Shown here: positions 25,043 through 32,703 of the stretch, piece by piece
How the letters are laid out: each line of letters opens with the position of its first letter
Numbering within the stretch: position 1 is the first letter of the stretch
Origin: Agromyces humatus
GTDB lineage: Bacteria > Actinomycetota > Actinomycetes > Actinomycetales > Microbacteriaceae
Reading direction: 5' to 3'
DNA length: 64,000 bases
NCBI RefSeq assembly: GCF_021228295.1
Contig: NZ_JAJQPD010000005.1
Coordinates: 62,001 to 126,000 of the forward strand
Program-made: the position numbers and the translations under genes
Notes under the pieces: model-generated
The model's input: the letters and a program-made list of their open reading frames with translations, nothing else
Told to the model about the DNA's origin: nothing
Database searches by the model: none

Positions 25043-26371
25043 ATGTCGTTCGATCTTCGGGGAATTCCGCTCGACGCCACGGCCGTGCGCACGCTCGCCG
25101 CAAAGGGCCTCGAGTACCGACTGGTCGACACTGACGACGTCGCCGCCGCCACCGCATGGATCGAGGCCGACTTCCGCGGGTTCCACCACGCGCGCCCCCG
25201 ACAGGTCAGCATCGACTACGACCTCGGGGTGATCGCCGAGCGTCGCGTGCAGGGCGTCTACGACTCCTCGATCCACGACCCCTCGATCCCGGTCGCGACC
25301 GTCTCGAGCTGGCCCACGGGACTCAGTGTGCCGGGCGGGCGCAGCGTCGACGCCTGGGCGGTCAGTTCGGTCACGGTCTCGCCGACCCACCGCCGCCGGG
25401 GCATCGCCCGCGCTCTCATGCTGGCCGAGCTCGAGAACGCTCGCGCCGTGGGCGCCGCGCTCGCGGTGCTCACCGCCAGCGAGGCGACGATCTACGGCCG
25501 CTTCGGCTACGCGCCGGCCGCCCGTGCGGCCACCGTGCACGTCGACCGCCGTCGCACCCACTGGATCGGACCCGATGCCCCGGGGCGCGTGCACTTCGTC
25601 GACGCCGCAGACCTGCGCAGGATCGCCCCGGCGCTCGCCCGTCGTGCGGTCGCCCGCACGCCCGGCGAGATCGACCGATGGCCCGGCATCCTCGACCGGG
25701 CGCTCGGCCTCGTCGACCCCGACGGCGAGCACTCGCGGCGCAGGCGCGTCGTGCGCTACGACGACGAGCACGGCAACCCGCAGGGCTTCGCGGTGTTCCA
25801 AGTGGTTCGAGAGCCGAACGAGCCCGGCGTCGTCGAATTCGACTTCCTCGCCGCCGCGACCGACGACGCCGAGCGGGCGCTCTGGCGATTCCTCGTCGAG
25901 CAGGACTTCGTGACGGGCGTCCGAGGTCTGCTGCGCTCGGTCGACGAACCGCTGCCGTGGCTCCTCGAAGATCCGCGGGCCATCAGCGTCTCAGACGTCG
26001 CCGACCACCTCTGGGTGCGTGTGCTCGACCCGGTCGGCGCGCTCGCGTCGCGCCGCTACGGCACGGCCGGCACGCTCGCCATCGAGGTCAGCGACCCTCA
26101 GGGCCATGCAGCCGGCCGGTTCGAGCTCGTCGTCGACGAGCGCGGGCGCGCCGAGGTCGAGCGCACCGACGGAGCCGGCGCGACCGCCGCGGGCTCGACT
26201 CCGGGCATTCGTCTCGGCGTGCACGAGCTCGGTGCGATCTTCCTGGGCGGTGTGCGGCCGTCGGTCCTGGCCCGAGCGGGTCGACTGACCCCGTCGACGC
26301 CCCGAACGGCCGAGCTCGCCGACCGCATGTTCCTCGGCCAGCGCACGCCGCACCTCAGCATCTGGTTCTGA
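25043..26371 (+). CDS. Eis-like GNAT N-acetyltransferase with SCP2-type C-terminal domain
   Basis: Acetyltransferase of 442 aa of the Eis family, which acetylates amines at lysine or multiple aminoglycoside positions in characterised relatives. The N-terminal GNAT domain has the acetyl-CoA loop VSPTHRRRGIARALM and the ATIYGRFGYAPA segment with the Tyr equivalent to the Eis general acid; a second GNAT-like region and a sterol-carrier-like domain (about residues 290-442) follow. It ends in Phe (HLSIWF), and in Eis the terminal Phe carboxylate takes part in catalysis. The substrate here cannot be predicted. It is a monocistronic unit. Confidence 0.85.
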   Translation: MSFDLRGIPLDATAVRTLAAKGLEYRLVDTDDVAAATAWIEADFRGFHHARPRQVSIDYDLGVIAERRVQGVYDSSIHDPSIPVATVSSWPTGLSVPGGRSVDAWAVSSVTVSPTHRRRGIARALMLAELENARAVGAALAVLTASEATIYGRFGYAPAARAATVHVDRRRTHWIGPDAPGRVHFVDAADLRRIAPALARRAVARTPGEIDRWPGILDRALGLVDPDGEHSRRRRVVRYDDEHGNPQGFAVFQVVREPNEPGVVEFDFLAAATDDAERALWRFLVEQDFVTGVRGLLRSVDEPLPWLLEDPRAISVSDVADHLWVRVLDPVGALASRRYGTAGTLAIEVSDPQGHAAGRFELVVDERGRAEVERTDGAGATAAGSTPGIRLGVHELGAIFLGGVRPSVLARAGRLTPSTPRTAELADRMFLGQRTPHLSIWF

Positions 26372-26401
26372 GCCGGCGCACCCCCAGAACGAGGGCTTGC
26401 G

Positions 26402-26415
26402 TGAGAGCGCTCCCC
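26402..26415. promoter_or_regulatory. LacI-type operator upstream of xylF
   Basis: TGAGAGCGCTCCCC, with a perfect GAGCGCTC core, matches the actinobacterial LacI-family sugar operator form TGRGAGCGCTCYCA except at its edges. It lies ~185 bases before xylF. No LacI gene is encoded in the window. Confidence 0.6.
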
Positions 26416-26463
26416 CGCCGATCCGCGTCAGGGCGCCGATTCGCCTGTCGACCGGGCTGTTTG

Positions 26464-26480
26464 GTTACCCAAGCGTTACC
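26464..26480. promoter_or_regulatory. 11-bp-spaced direct repeat upstream of xylF
   Basis: GTTACC at 26464-26469 and 26475-26480, one helical turn apart. The pattern resembles response-regulator sites, and GTTAC-N6-GTTAC followed by GAAAT also resembles the GlnR box of Actinobacteria; the assignment is tentative. Confidence 0.4.
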
Positions 26481-26481
26481 T

Positions 26482-26496
26482 GCCGAAATGTTCGGC
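26482..26496. promoter_or_regulatory. Inverted repeat upstream of xylF
   Basis: GCCGAA-ATG-TTCGGC, perfect 6-bp arms with a 3-base spacer, directly after the direct repeat at 26464. It could be a third operator of the xylose operon or an early hairpin. Confidence 0.4.
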
Positions 26497-26587
26497 GCGG
26501 CCACGAATGGGGGATTATTGCCTTGCCTCCGCCAATGCCGACGGAGACACCCGGAGGGGTCACCTCACCGTGAAGAAGGGGAGAACG

Positions 26588-27652
26588 ATGAAGACGTCTT
26601 CATTGGTCTCGACTGCCGCGCTCGTCGGTGTCTCGGCGCTGCTGCTGGCAGGATGTGCCGGCGACGGGGGCGGAGGAGGAGAGAGTACGGGCGACGCGAC
26701 GGCATCGCGCGCCTGTGTCATCCTCCCCGACGCGGCCTCGTCGCCTCGTTGGGAGAACAACGACCGCCCGTACCTGCAGGAAGGGCTCGAGGCCGCAGGC
26801 TTCGAGACCGACATCCAGAACGCCCAGGGCGATGTCAACACCTACGCGACCATCGCCGACCAGCAGCTCAGTCAGGGCTGCGGCGTGATGCTGCTCGTCG
26901 ACTACAACGGCGCCGGCGCAGCCGTCGCCGAGAAGGCCAAGGCCGAAGGCATCCCGGTCATCGCCTACGACCGCCCCATCGAGGGCGCCGACTACTACGT
27001 GTCGTTCGACAACTTCGAGGTCGGCCGACTCGAAGGCCAGTCGATCGTCGACGGGCTCGCCGCCGCAGGCAAGGACCCGGCCAGCGCGGTCGTGGTCTAC
27101 ATGGGCGGCGACCCCGCAGACGGCAACGCGAAGATGTTCCACGACGGCGCCGTCGAGGTCATGGAGGCTGCCGGCATCACGCCTGCCGCCGAACCGCCGG
27201 GGGTCTGGGACGGCGACCAGACGGCGACCAACTTCGAGCAGGCGCTGACCTCGCTCGGCGGACAGGTCGATGCGGTGTGGGTGGCCAACGACACCAACGC
27301 CGCGGGCGTCATCACGATCCTCGACAAGAACAGCCTCGTCGTTCCGGTCTCGGGTCAGGACGCATCGATCGCCGGCCTGCAGAACGTGCTGCTCGGCAAG
27401 CAGACCGCCACGGTCTACAAGCCGATCAAGCTCGAGGCAGACGCCGCGGTCGAACTCGCCGTCGCGCTGCTCGGCGGCGAGACTCCGACCGCCGACCAAG
27501 AGCTCGAAGACGGCACGCCGTACGTGGCCGTGACGCCCCAGCTGGTCGGGCCAGAACAGGTCGTCGACGTGGTCGACGCCGGTGACGCCGACCCGGCCGA
27601 GCTCTGCCAGGGCGAGGTCGCGGCGAAGTGCACTGAGTTCGGCATCGAATAG
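26588..27652 (+). CDS. xylF: Xylose-type sugar ABC transporter substrate-binding lipoprotein
   Basis: Extracytoplasmic sugar receptor of 354 aa. A 22-residue signal ends in the lipobox LLAGC with lipidated Cys23, followed by a Gly-rich tether. The periplasmic-binding-protein type 1 fold is recognised by ACVILPDAASSPRWENNDRP, the XylF-like AYDRPIEGADYYVSFDN and VWVANDTNAAGVI. It delivers a pentose, probably xylose, to XylGH. AAGGGGAG precedes the ATG; a GTG at 26570 (adding MKKGRT) with GGAGGGG upstream is a real alternative. Three regulatory sites lie upstream, and a hairpin after the gene probably keeps the receptor more abundant than the membrane parts. Confidence 0.85.
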   Translation: MKTSSLVSTAALVGVSALLLAGCAGDGGGGGESTGDATASRACVILPDAASSPRWENNDRPYLQEGLEAAGFETDIQNAQGDVNTYATIADQQLSQGCGVMLLVDYNGAGAAVAEKAKAEGIPVIAYDRPIEGADYYVSFDNFEVGRLEGQSIVDGLAAAGKDPASAVVVYMGGDPADGNAKMFHDGAVEVMEAAGITPAAEPPGVWDGDQTATNFEQALTSLGGQVDAVWVANDTNAAGVITILDKNSLVVPVSGQDASIAGLQNVLLGKQTATVYKPIKLEADAAVELAVALLGGETPTADQELEDGTPYVAVTPQLVGPEQVVDVVDAGDADPAELCQGEVAAKCTEFGIE

Positions 27653-27666
27653 TCGCACCACCACGG

Positions 27667-27705
27667 GGCCCCGCCTTCGGCAGTGCGATCGCCGAGAGCG
27701 GGGCC
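27667..27705 (+). terminator. Intercistronic stem-loop after xylF
   Basis: Arms GGCCCCGC (27667-27674) and GCGGGGCC (27698-27705), with a second inner stem CTTCGGC/GCCGAGAG. There is no strong T-run, so it more likely stabilises or attenuates the xylF message than fully terminates it. Confidence 0.6.
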
Positions 27706-27777
27706 TCGTTCCCCCTCCCACGTTCGGCACCCGAGTGCCACACTGAGATCCAGACAGCGTCGTCGAAAGGAACCGGC

Positions 27778-28557
27778 ATGAACATGGGCGCAGATCCGGG
27801 CGGCGCGGGCGCGCCGATAATCCAGCTCGAGGGCATCGTGAAGAGCTTCGGCCCCGTGAGCGTGCTCAAGGGGGTCGATCTCGCGGCCTACCCCGGCAAG
27901 GTCACCGCGTTGGTCGGCGACAACGGCGCCGGCAAGTCGACGCTCATCAAGGGCCTCGCGGGCGTGCAGCCCTACGACGACGGCGTCGTGCGCTTCGACG
28001 GCGAGCCGATCACCCTGCATACCCCGCGCGATGCGGCCCGCCTCGGCATCGAGGTGGTGTACCAGGATCTCGCGCTCTGCGACAACCTCGACATCGTGCA
28101 GAACATGTTCCTCGGCCGCGAAGAGACCGGCTTCGGCACGTTCGACGAGGGCCGCATGGAGAAGGAGGCCTCCGACACGCTGCGCTCGCTCTCGGTACGC
28201 ACGGTCAAGTCGGTGCGCCAGAAGGTCGCGAGCCTCTCGGGCGGCCAACGGCAGACCGTCGCCATCGCCCGGGCGGTGCTCAAGAAGGCACGCGTCGTGA
28301 TCCTCGACGAGCCCACCGCGGCACTCGGCGTCGCGCAGACCGAGCAGGTGCTGCACCTCGTCACCCGTCTCGCCGAGCAAGGGGTCGCCGTGATCATCAT
28401 CAGCCACAACCTCGCCGACGTGTTCGAGGTGGCCGACCACATCAACGTGCTCTACCTCGGCCAGATGGTCGCCTCGCTCGACGTGAACCAGACCAGCCGC
28501 GACGACGTCGTCGGGTACATCACCGGCACCAAGACCCAGCAGGGAGCGAGCACATGA
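27778..28557 (+). CDS. xylG: Xylose-type sugar ABC transporter ATP-binding protein
   Basis: Single-domain ABC ATPase of 259 aa. Walker A GDNGAGKST, signature LSGGQRQTV, Walker B RVVILDEPTAAL and H-loop IIISHNL are complete. Enterobacterial XylG/RbsA proteins have two fused ABC domains of ~500 aa; the half-length form, which must dimerise, is normal for actinobacterial XylFGH and FrcBCA systems. AAAGGA lies 8 bases before the first ATG; a second ATG two codons on (27784) is possible. The stop overlaps xylH (ATGA). Confidence 0.87.
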   Translation: MNMGADPGGAGAPIIQLEGIVKSFGPVSVLKGVDLAAYPGKVTALVGDNGAGKSTLIKGLAGVQPYDDGVVRFDGEPITLHTPRDAARLGIEVVYQDLALCDNLDIVQNMFLGREETGFGTFDEGRMEKEASDTLRSLSVRTVKSVRQKVASLSGGQRQTVAIARAVLKKARVVILDEPTAALGVAQTEQVLHLVTRLAEQGVAVIIISHNLADVFEVADHINVLYLGQMVASLDVNQTSRDDVVGYITGTKTQQGAST

Positions 28558-29846
28558 ACTCGGATCCGACGCCTCGCGCCACGATCCCACCCGACACGTC
28601 GGTCTCCGACGTCGCACCAGACCTCATCGGCAGCGGCCAAGAGGGCACGATCGGCGACCAGGTGCAGGCCTACTTCCAGCGGCTGCGAAGCGGCGACATG
28701 GGCGCGCTGCCCGCCATCGGCGGCTTCGTCGTGCTGACGATCCTGTTCAGCTTCCTCAGCCCGTTCTTCCTCACCGAGCGCAACTTCGCCAACCTGCTGA
28801 CCCAGGCGGCCACGCTCGTCATGCTCGGCATGGCGCTCGTGTTCGTGCTGCTGCTGGGTGAGATCGACCTGTCGGCCGGCGTCACGAGCGGCATGACCAT
28901 GGCGCTGTTCATCGTGCTCGTGAACGTGCACGCCGTGGCGTGGCCGATCGCCCTCGCCGCCGCGTTCATCGCCGGTATCCTCACCGGCACGTTCATCGGG
29001 TTCTTCGTCGCCAGAGTGGGCATTCCGTCATTCGTGGTGACACTCGGCCTGTTCCTCGGGTACCAGGGCATCACGCTCATGATCATCGGCGCCGGTGGCC
29101 TCTACCGCGTGCAGATCCCCGAGATCCAGGCCATTCAGAACCAGAACATGCCCGTGTGGGCCGGCTGGCTGATGCTCGCGATCATCATCGCCATCTCGGC
29201 GGCGACCTCGTTCTGGGACCGCACACGGCGCACCCGCGCGGGGGTTCCCAATCGCACGATCTCGCTCGTGTGGATCAAGCTCGCCGTCATCGCCGTCATC
29301 GGCGGTGCCGTCGTCGCGATCCTCAGCCGCAACCGCGGCCAGTCGGTCGGCGTCGTCGAGGGCGTGCCGATCGTCGTGCCGATCGTGCTCGTCATCCTCT
29401 GGATCGGCACCTTCGTGCTCGACCGCACGCGGTTCGGCCGGTACCTCTATGCGATCGGCGGCAACGCCGAAGCCGCCCGCCGTGCTGGCGTCAAGGTCAT
29501 GCTCGTGCGCTGGAGCGCGTTCATCGTCTGTTCGACCCTCGCCGTCGTGTCGGGGCTGTTCTCGATCAGCAAGGTCGGCTCGGTCGATGCCGCAGCGGGG
29601 CGCGAGATCGTGCTCTCGGGTGTCGCTGCCGCGGTCGTCGGTGGCGTCAGCCTCTTCGGCGGCCGGGGCCGCCTGCTGCACGCTGCGGTCGGCGCACTCG
29701 TCATCGCGGTGATCACGAACGGGCTCGGCCTGCTCAACCTGCCGGCCGGCGTGAACCTCGTGGTCACCGGCAGCGTACTGATCCTCGCGGCCACGGTCGA
29801 CGCGGTCTCGCGGGTGCGTGCCGGCGGCTCGATCATGCGCACGTGA
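28554..29846 (+). CDS. xylH: Xylose-type sugar ABC transporter permease
   Basis: Membrane permease of 430 aa of the branched RbsC/XylH family with about ten hydrophobic helices. After a ~50-residue hydrophilic N-terminus come FLTERNFANLLTQAATLVMLGMALVFVLLLGEIDLSAG, a very typical RbsC/XylH stretch (seen in parts), the ATPase-contact region IGGNAEAARRAGVKVM and GGVSLFGGRGRL. It completes the xylFGH operon. The extra length over RbsC (~320) is XylH-like. A strong hairpin follows. Confidence 0.87.
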   Translation: MNSDPTPRATIPPDTSVSDVAPDLIGSGQEGTIGDQVQAYFQRLRSGDMGALPAIGGFVVLTILFSFLSPFFLTERNFANLLTQAATLVMLGMALVFVLLLGEIDLSAGVTSGMTMALFIVLVNVHAVAWPIALAAAFIAGILTGTFIGFFVARVGIPSFVVTLGLFLGYQGITLMIIGAGGLYRVQIPEIQAIQNQNMPVWAGWLMLAIIIAISAATSFWDRTRRTRAGVPNRTISLVWIKLAVIAVIGGAVVAILSRNRGQSVGVVEGVPIVVPIVLVILWIGTFVLDRTRFGRYLYAIGGNAEAARRAGVKVMLVRWSAFIVCSTLAVVSGLFSISKVGSVDAAAGREIVLSGVAAAVVGGVSLFGGRGRLLHAAVGALVIAVITNGLGLLNLPAGVNLVVTGSVLILAATVDAVSRVRAGGSIMRT

Positions 29847-29866
29847 CGCCGCTGCGATGAACACGG

Positions 29867-29893
29867 ATGCCGCGGCACGGTGCCGCGGCATCG
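29867..29893. terminator. Bidirectional terminator hairpin between xylH and the AI-2E gene
   Basis: Perfect 13-bp arms GATGCCGCGGCAC and GTGCCGCGGCATC separated by one G, between two convergent genes. The same GGATGCCGCG core recurs in the hairpins at 52484 and 63082. Confidence 0.75.
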
Positions 29894-29905
29894 GTCGTGA
29901 GATCG

Positions 29906-31030
29906 CTACGCCGAGTCCTGCCGCGGGAACAGCACCTTCTCGTTGACGATGATGAGCGACGCCGCCACGGGGATCGCGACGAGCGCGCCGAGCACCCCGC
30001 CGAGCGTGCCGCCCGCGACGGCCGCGATCACGACGAGCGCGCCTGGCACGGCGACCGCGCGGCTCATGATGCGGGGGCTCAGCACGTAGGCCTCGACCTG
30101 CATGTAGATCAGGTAGTAGATCGCCGCGGCGATGGCGGTCGCCGGCGAAGCCGCGAGCGACACGAGCGTGATGATCACCGCGCCGGTGAGCGTACCGACG
30201 AGCGGCACGAGCGAGAACAGGAACGCGATGAACGCGAGCAGGATCGGCGCCGGCGCACCGATGATCGTCAGGTAGATGAGGCTCAGCACGCCGTTGATCG
30301 AGGCCAGGCTCACCTGCCCGATGACGTAACGGCCGACCGAGCCGGTGATCTCTTCGGAGACCTCGCGGTAGCCGCCGCGCGAGCTCGCCGGGACGAACCG
30401 GGCTGCGTAGCGCTTCATCGAGTCGAGCGAGGCGAGGAAGTAGAGGGTGAGGATGAGCACGATCGTCGCGCCCGTGAACCCGCCGGCGATGCCGGCGCCG
30501 ACCGCGAGGATGCCGCCGCCGAGGGCGCCGAGATTCGCGGGGTCTGCGAGCCAGTCGCCGATCGAGGCGATGCCGTTCTGGATGGCGTCGTCGCCGACGA
30601 TCGAGTTGAGCCAGACGACGACGTCGCTCTGCTCGATGTTCGCGACGATGTCGTCCCAGTTCTCGATGAGGTTCGTCGTCTCGCGGATCACGATGGGCAC
30701 GATCGTGGCGATCAAGCCGACGAAGAGGCCGATGACCGCCGCGAAGACGATGAGGATCGCGACCCACCGCGGCATGCCCCGTCGCTGCAGCCAGCTGACG
30801 ACCGGGTCGAGGCCGAGGGCGAGGAACAGCGCGAGCGCGACGTAGAGGATGACGGTGCCGAGTTGGCCCACGATTCCGCCCAGCAGCAGGGCGAGCAGCA
30901 CGCCGAGCGCGCCGACGAAGCCGATCTGGAACGCCCGGATCTTCACCTCGGGCGCGCGCGAGCTCGCGTCGCTCGTGACCTCGGCGCGCGTGGGCTCGGG
31001 TGCGACCGGCCGCTTCGTACGAATCCGCAT
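29906..31030 (-). CDS. AI-2E family transporter (PerM-like), copy 1
   Basis: Membrane protein of 374 aa with the AI-2E/PerM architecture: two or three N-terminal helices, a soluble helical insert (ETTNLIENWDDIVANIEQSD), and a C-terminal group of helices with the family's SLASINGVLSLIYLTIIGAPAPILLAFIAF and LVPLVGTLTGAVI stretches. Members have been assigned to autoinducer-2 export, Na+/H+ antiport or other roles, so the substrate is open. TAGCGT lies 7 bases before the ATG at 31030. A second member of the family is at 41405. Confidence 0.85.
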   Translation of the reverse strand: MRIRTKRPVAPEPTRAEVTSDASSRAPEVKIRAFQIGFVGALGVLLALLLGGIVGQLGTVILYVALALFLALGLDPVVSWLQRRGMPRWVAILIVFAAVIGLFVGLIATIVPIVIRETTNLIENWDDIVANIEQSDVVVWLNSIVGDDAIQNGIASIGDWLADPANLGALGGGILAVGAGIAGGFTGATIVLILTLYFLASLDSMKRYAARFVPASSRGGYREVSEEITGSVGRYVIGQVSLASINGVLSLIYLTIIGAPAPILLAFIAFLFSLVPLVGTLTGAVIITLVSLAASPATAIAAAIYYLIYMQVEAYVLSPRIMSRAVAVPGALVVIAAVAGGTLGGVLGALVAIPVAASLIIVNEKVLFPRQDSA

Positions 31031-31037
31031 GCTGCCG

Positions 31038-31043
31038 ACGCTA
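31038..31043 (-). promoter_or_regulatory. -10 element of AI-2E copy 1, leaderless arrangement
   Basis: TAGCGT on the minus strand, 7 bases before the ATG at 31030. Confidence 0.5.
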
Positions 31044-31132
31044 CACAGGGGCGGGGACATCCCTCGGGAATGAAACGGGTGCCTGCGCGATTGTGGTGAG
31101 AGGGGGCGTGACGCGCGCCGCGAAGGGGGAAC

Positions 31133-32584
31133 GTGAGCGAGACCACCGCCGTCGGATTCCGCTCGGAGCGCGGGCCCGTGCTCGTCGCCGTGATGCTCTC
31201 GACCGGCCTGATCGCGATCGATGCGACGATCCTCGCGACGGCCGTGCCGTCGATCGTCGCCGACATCGGCGGGTTCGCCCAGTTCCCGTGGCTGTTCTCG
31301 ATCTACCTGCTCGCCCAGGCCGTGTCGGTACCGGTGTACTCGAAACTCGCCGACACCATCGGCCGCAAGCCGATCATGCTCGTCGGCATCGGACTGTTCC
31401 TCATCGGCTCGATCCTCTGCGGCTTCGCGTGGGACATGACCTCGCTCATCGTCTTCCGTGCGGTGCAGGGCCTCGGCGCGGGCGCCGTGCTGCCCGTGTC
31501 GATCACGATCACCGGCGACATCTACTCGGTGCGCGAGCGCGCCCGGGTGCAGGGCTACATCGCGAGCGTGTGGGCGATCTCGTCGGTGGTCGGACCGACC
31601 CTCGGCGGCCTGTTCGCCGAGTTCGCCTCGTGGCGCTGGATCTTCTTCGTGAACATCCCGCTCTGCCTCATCGCCGCGTTCATGCTGCTGCGCAACTACC
31701 ACGAGTCCGTCGGGCGCGAGAGGCACCGCATCGACTACGCCGGGGCCTCGGTGCTCACCGTCGGCCTCACGCTCGTGATCCTCGCCGTGCTCGAGGGCGG
31801 GCAGGCGTGGGAGTGGCTGTCGTGGCAGAGCCTCGGCGCGTTCGGTCTCGGTGGGGTGCTGCTCGTCGCGTTCGTGTTCGTCGAGCGCCGCGCGGCAGAG
31901 CCGGTGCTGCCGCTGTGGGTGTTCTCGCGACGCCTCATCGTCACGACGTCGTTGATCTCGCTCGGGGTCGGCGGGGTGCTCATCGGCCTCACCTCGTTCG
32001 TGCCGACGTTCCTCGAAGCGAGTGCGGATGCCTCTCCCCTCGTCTCGGGTCTCGCGGTGGCCGCGCTCACCCTGGGCTGGCCGATCGCCGCCTCGAACTC
32101 GGGGAGGCTGTTCCTGCGCATCGGCTTCCGCCGCACGGCGCTCATCGGGCTGGCGATCACCGTGATGGGTGCCGCCGCCCTGCTCGCGGCGTCGTTCTCG
32201 CCGAACGTCTGGACGACCGCGCTCGCCTGCTTCATCGTCGGCCTCGGGCTCGGGCTCGTCGCCTCGCCCACGCTCATCGCCGCCCAGTCGTCGGTGCCGT
32301 GGGCCGAGCGCGGCGTGGTCACGGGGGCGAACATGTTCCTGCGTTCACTCGGCAGCGCGGTCGGCGTCGCGATCTTCGGTGCGGTCGCGAACGGCGTGAT
32401 CGCGCGGTCGGGTCTGGGCGAGCAATCCCCCGTCGCGATCCAATCGGCATCGGCCGCGGTGTTCCTCGCGGTCGTCGTCACCGCCGTCGTCACGATCGCC
32501 GCCGCCCTCGCGATGCCCGCCGCCCACGTCGACGACGTCGAGCACCACGAGGTCGAGCAGCCCGCGGAGCCCGAGCCCGCATAG
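31133..32584 (+). CDS. DHA2-type MFS drug exporter
   Basis: Multidrug exporter of 483 aa in the EmrB/QacA-like (14-helix) branch. Visible motifs are MLSTGLIAIDATILATAVPSI in helix 1 (the D-x-T/V-I-x-A-P pattern), the loop motif KLADTIGRKPIM and the antiporter motif C region SVWAISSVVGPTLGGLFAEFASWRWIFFVNIP (seen in two parts). The C-terminus is acidic and His-containing (HVDDVEHHEVEQ). A GTG start is used, with AAGGGGG 5 bases upstream. It is divergent from AI-2E copy 1; no regulator adjoins it. Confidence 0.88.
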   Translation: MSETTAVGFRSERGPVLVAVMLSTGLIAIDATILATAVPSIVADIGGFAQFPWLFSIYLLAQAVSVPVYSKLADTIGRKPIMLVGIGLFLIGSILCGFAWDMTSLIVFRAVQGLGAGAVLPVSITITGDIYSVRERARVQGYIASVWAISSVVGPTLGGLFAEFASWRWIFFVNIPLCLIAAFMLLRNYHESVGRERHRIDYAGASVLTVGLTLVILAVLEGGQAWEWLSWQSLGAFGLGGVLLVAFVFVERRAAEPVLPLWVFSRRLIVTTSLISLGVGGVLIGLTSFVPTFLEASADASPLVSGLAVAALTLGWPIAASNSGRLFLRIGFRRTALIGLAITVMGAAALLAASFSPNVWTTALACFIVGLGLGLVASPTLIAAQSSVPWAERGVVTGANMFLRSLGSAVGVAIFGAVANGVIARSGLGEQSPVAIQSASAAVFLAVVVTAVVTIAAALAMPAAHVDDVEHHEVEQPAEPEPA

Positions 32585-32609
32585 GCGCGACCACACGCCG
32601 ACCGACTTC

Positions 32610-32677
32610 GCAGGACAATGCCCGATTCACAGGACGGACACGGGCGTCTTCGTCCTGCAAATCCCCCCATGTCCTGC
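32610..32677. repeat. Symmetric four-box AGGAC repeat element
   Basis: Four copies of a GCAGGACA-like octamer: two forward (32610-32617, 32629-32636) and two inverted (32651-32658, 32670-32677). The outer spacers are both 11 bases, so the element is symmetric about 32643/32644. It lies between convergent genes. I recall similar (T)TGCAGGACA arrays in Microbacteriaceae intergenic regions, with no function I know of. It could act as a bidirectional terminator, a protein-binding array or a mobile repeat. Confidence 0.65.
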
Positions 32678-32703
32678 AAACACGTGACGGCGGCGAGGGT
32701 CAA

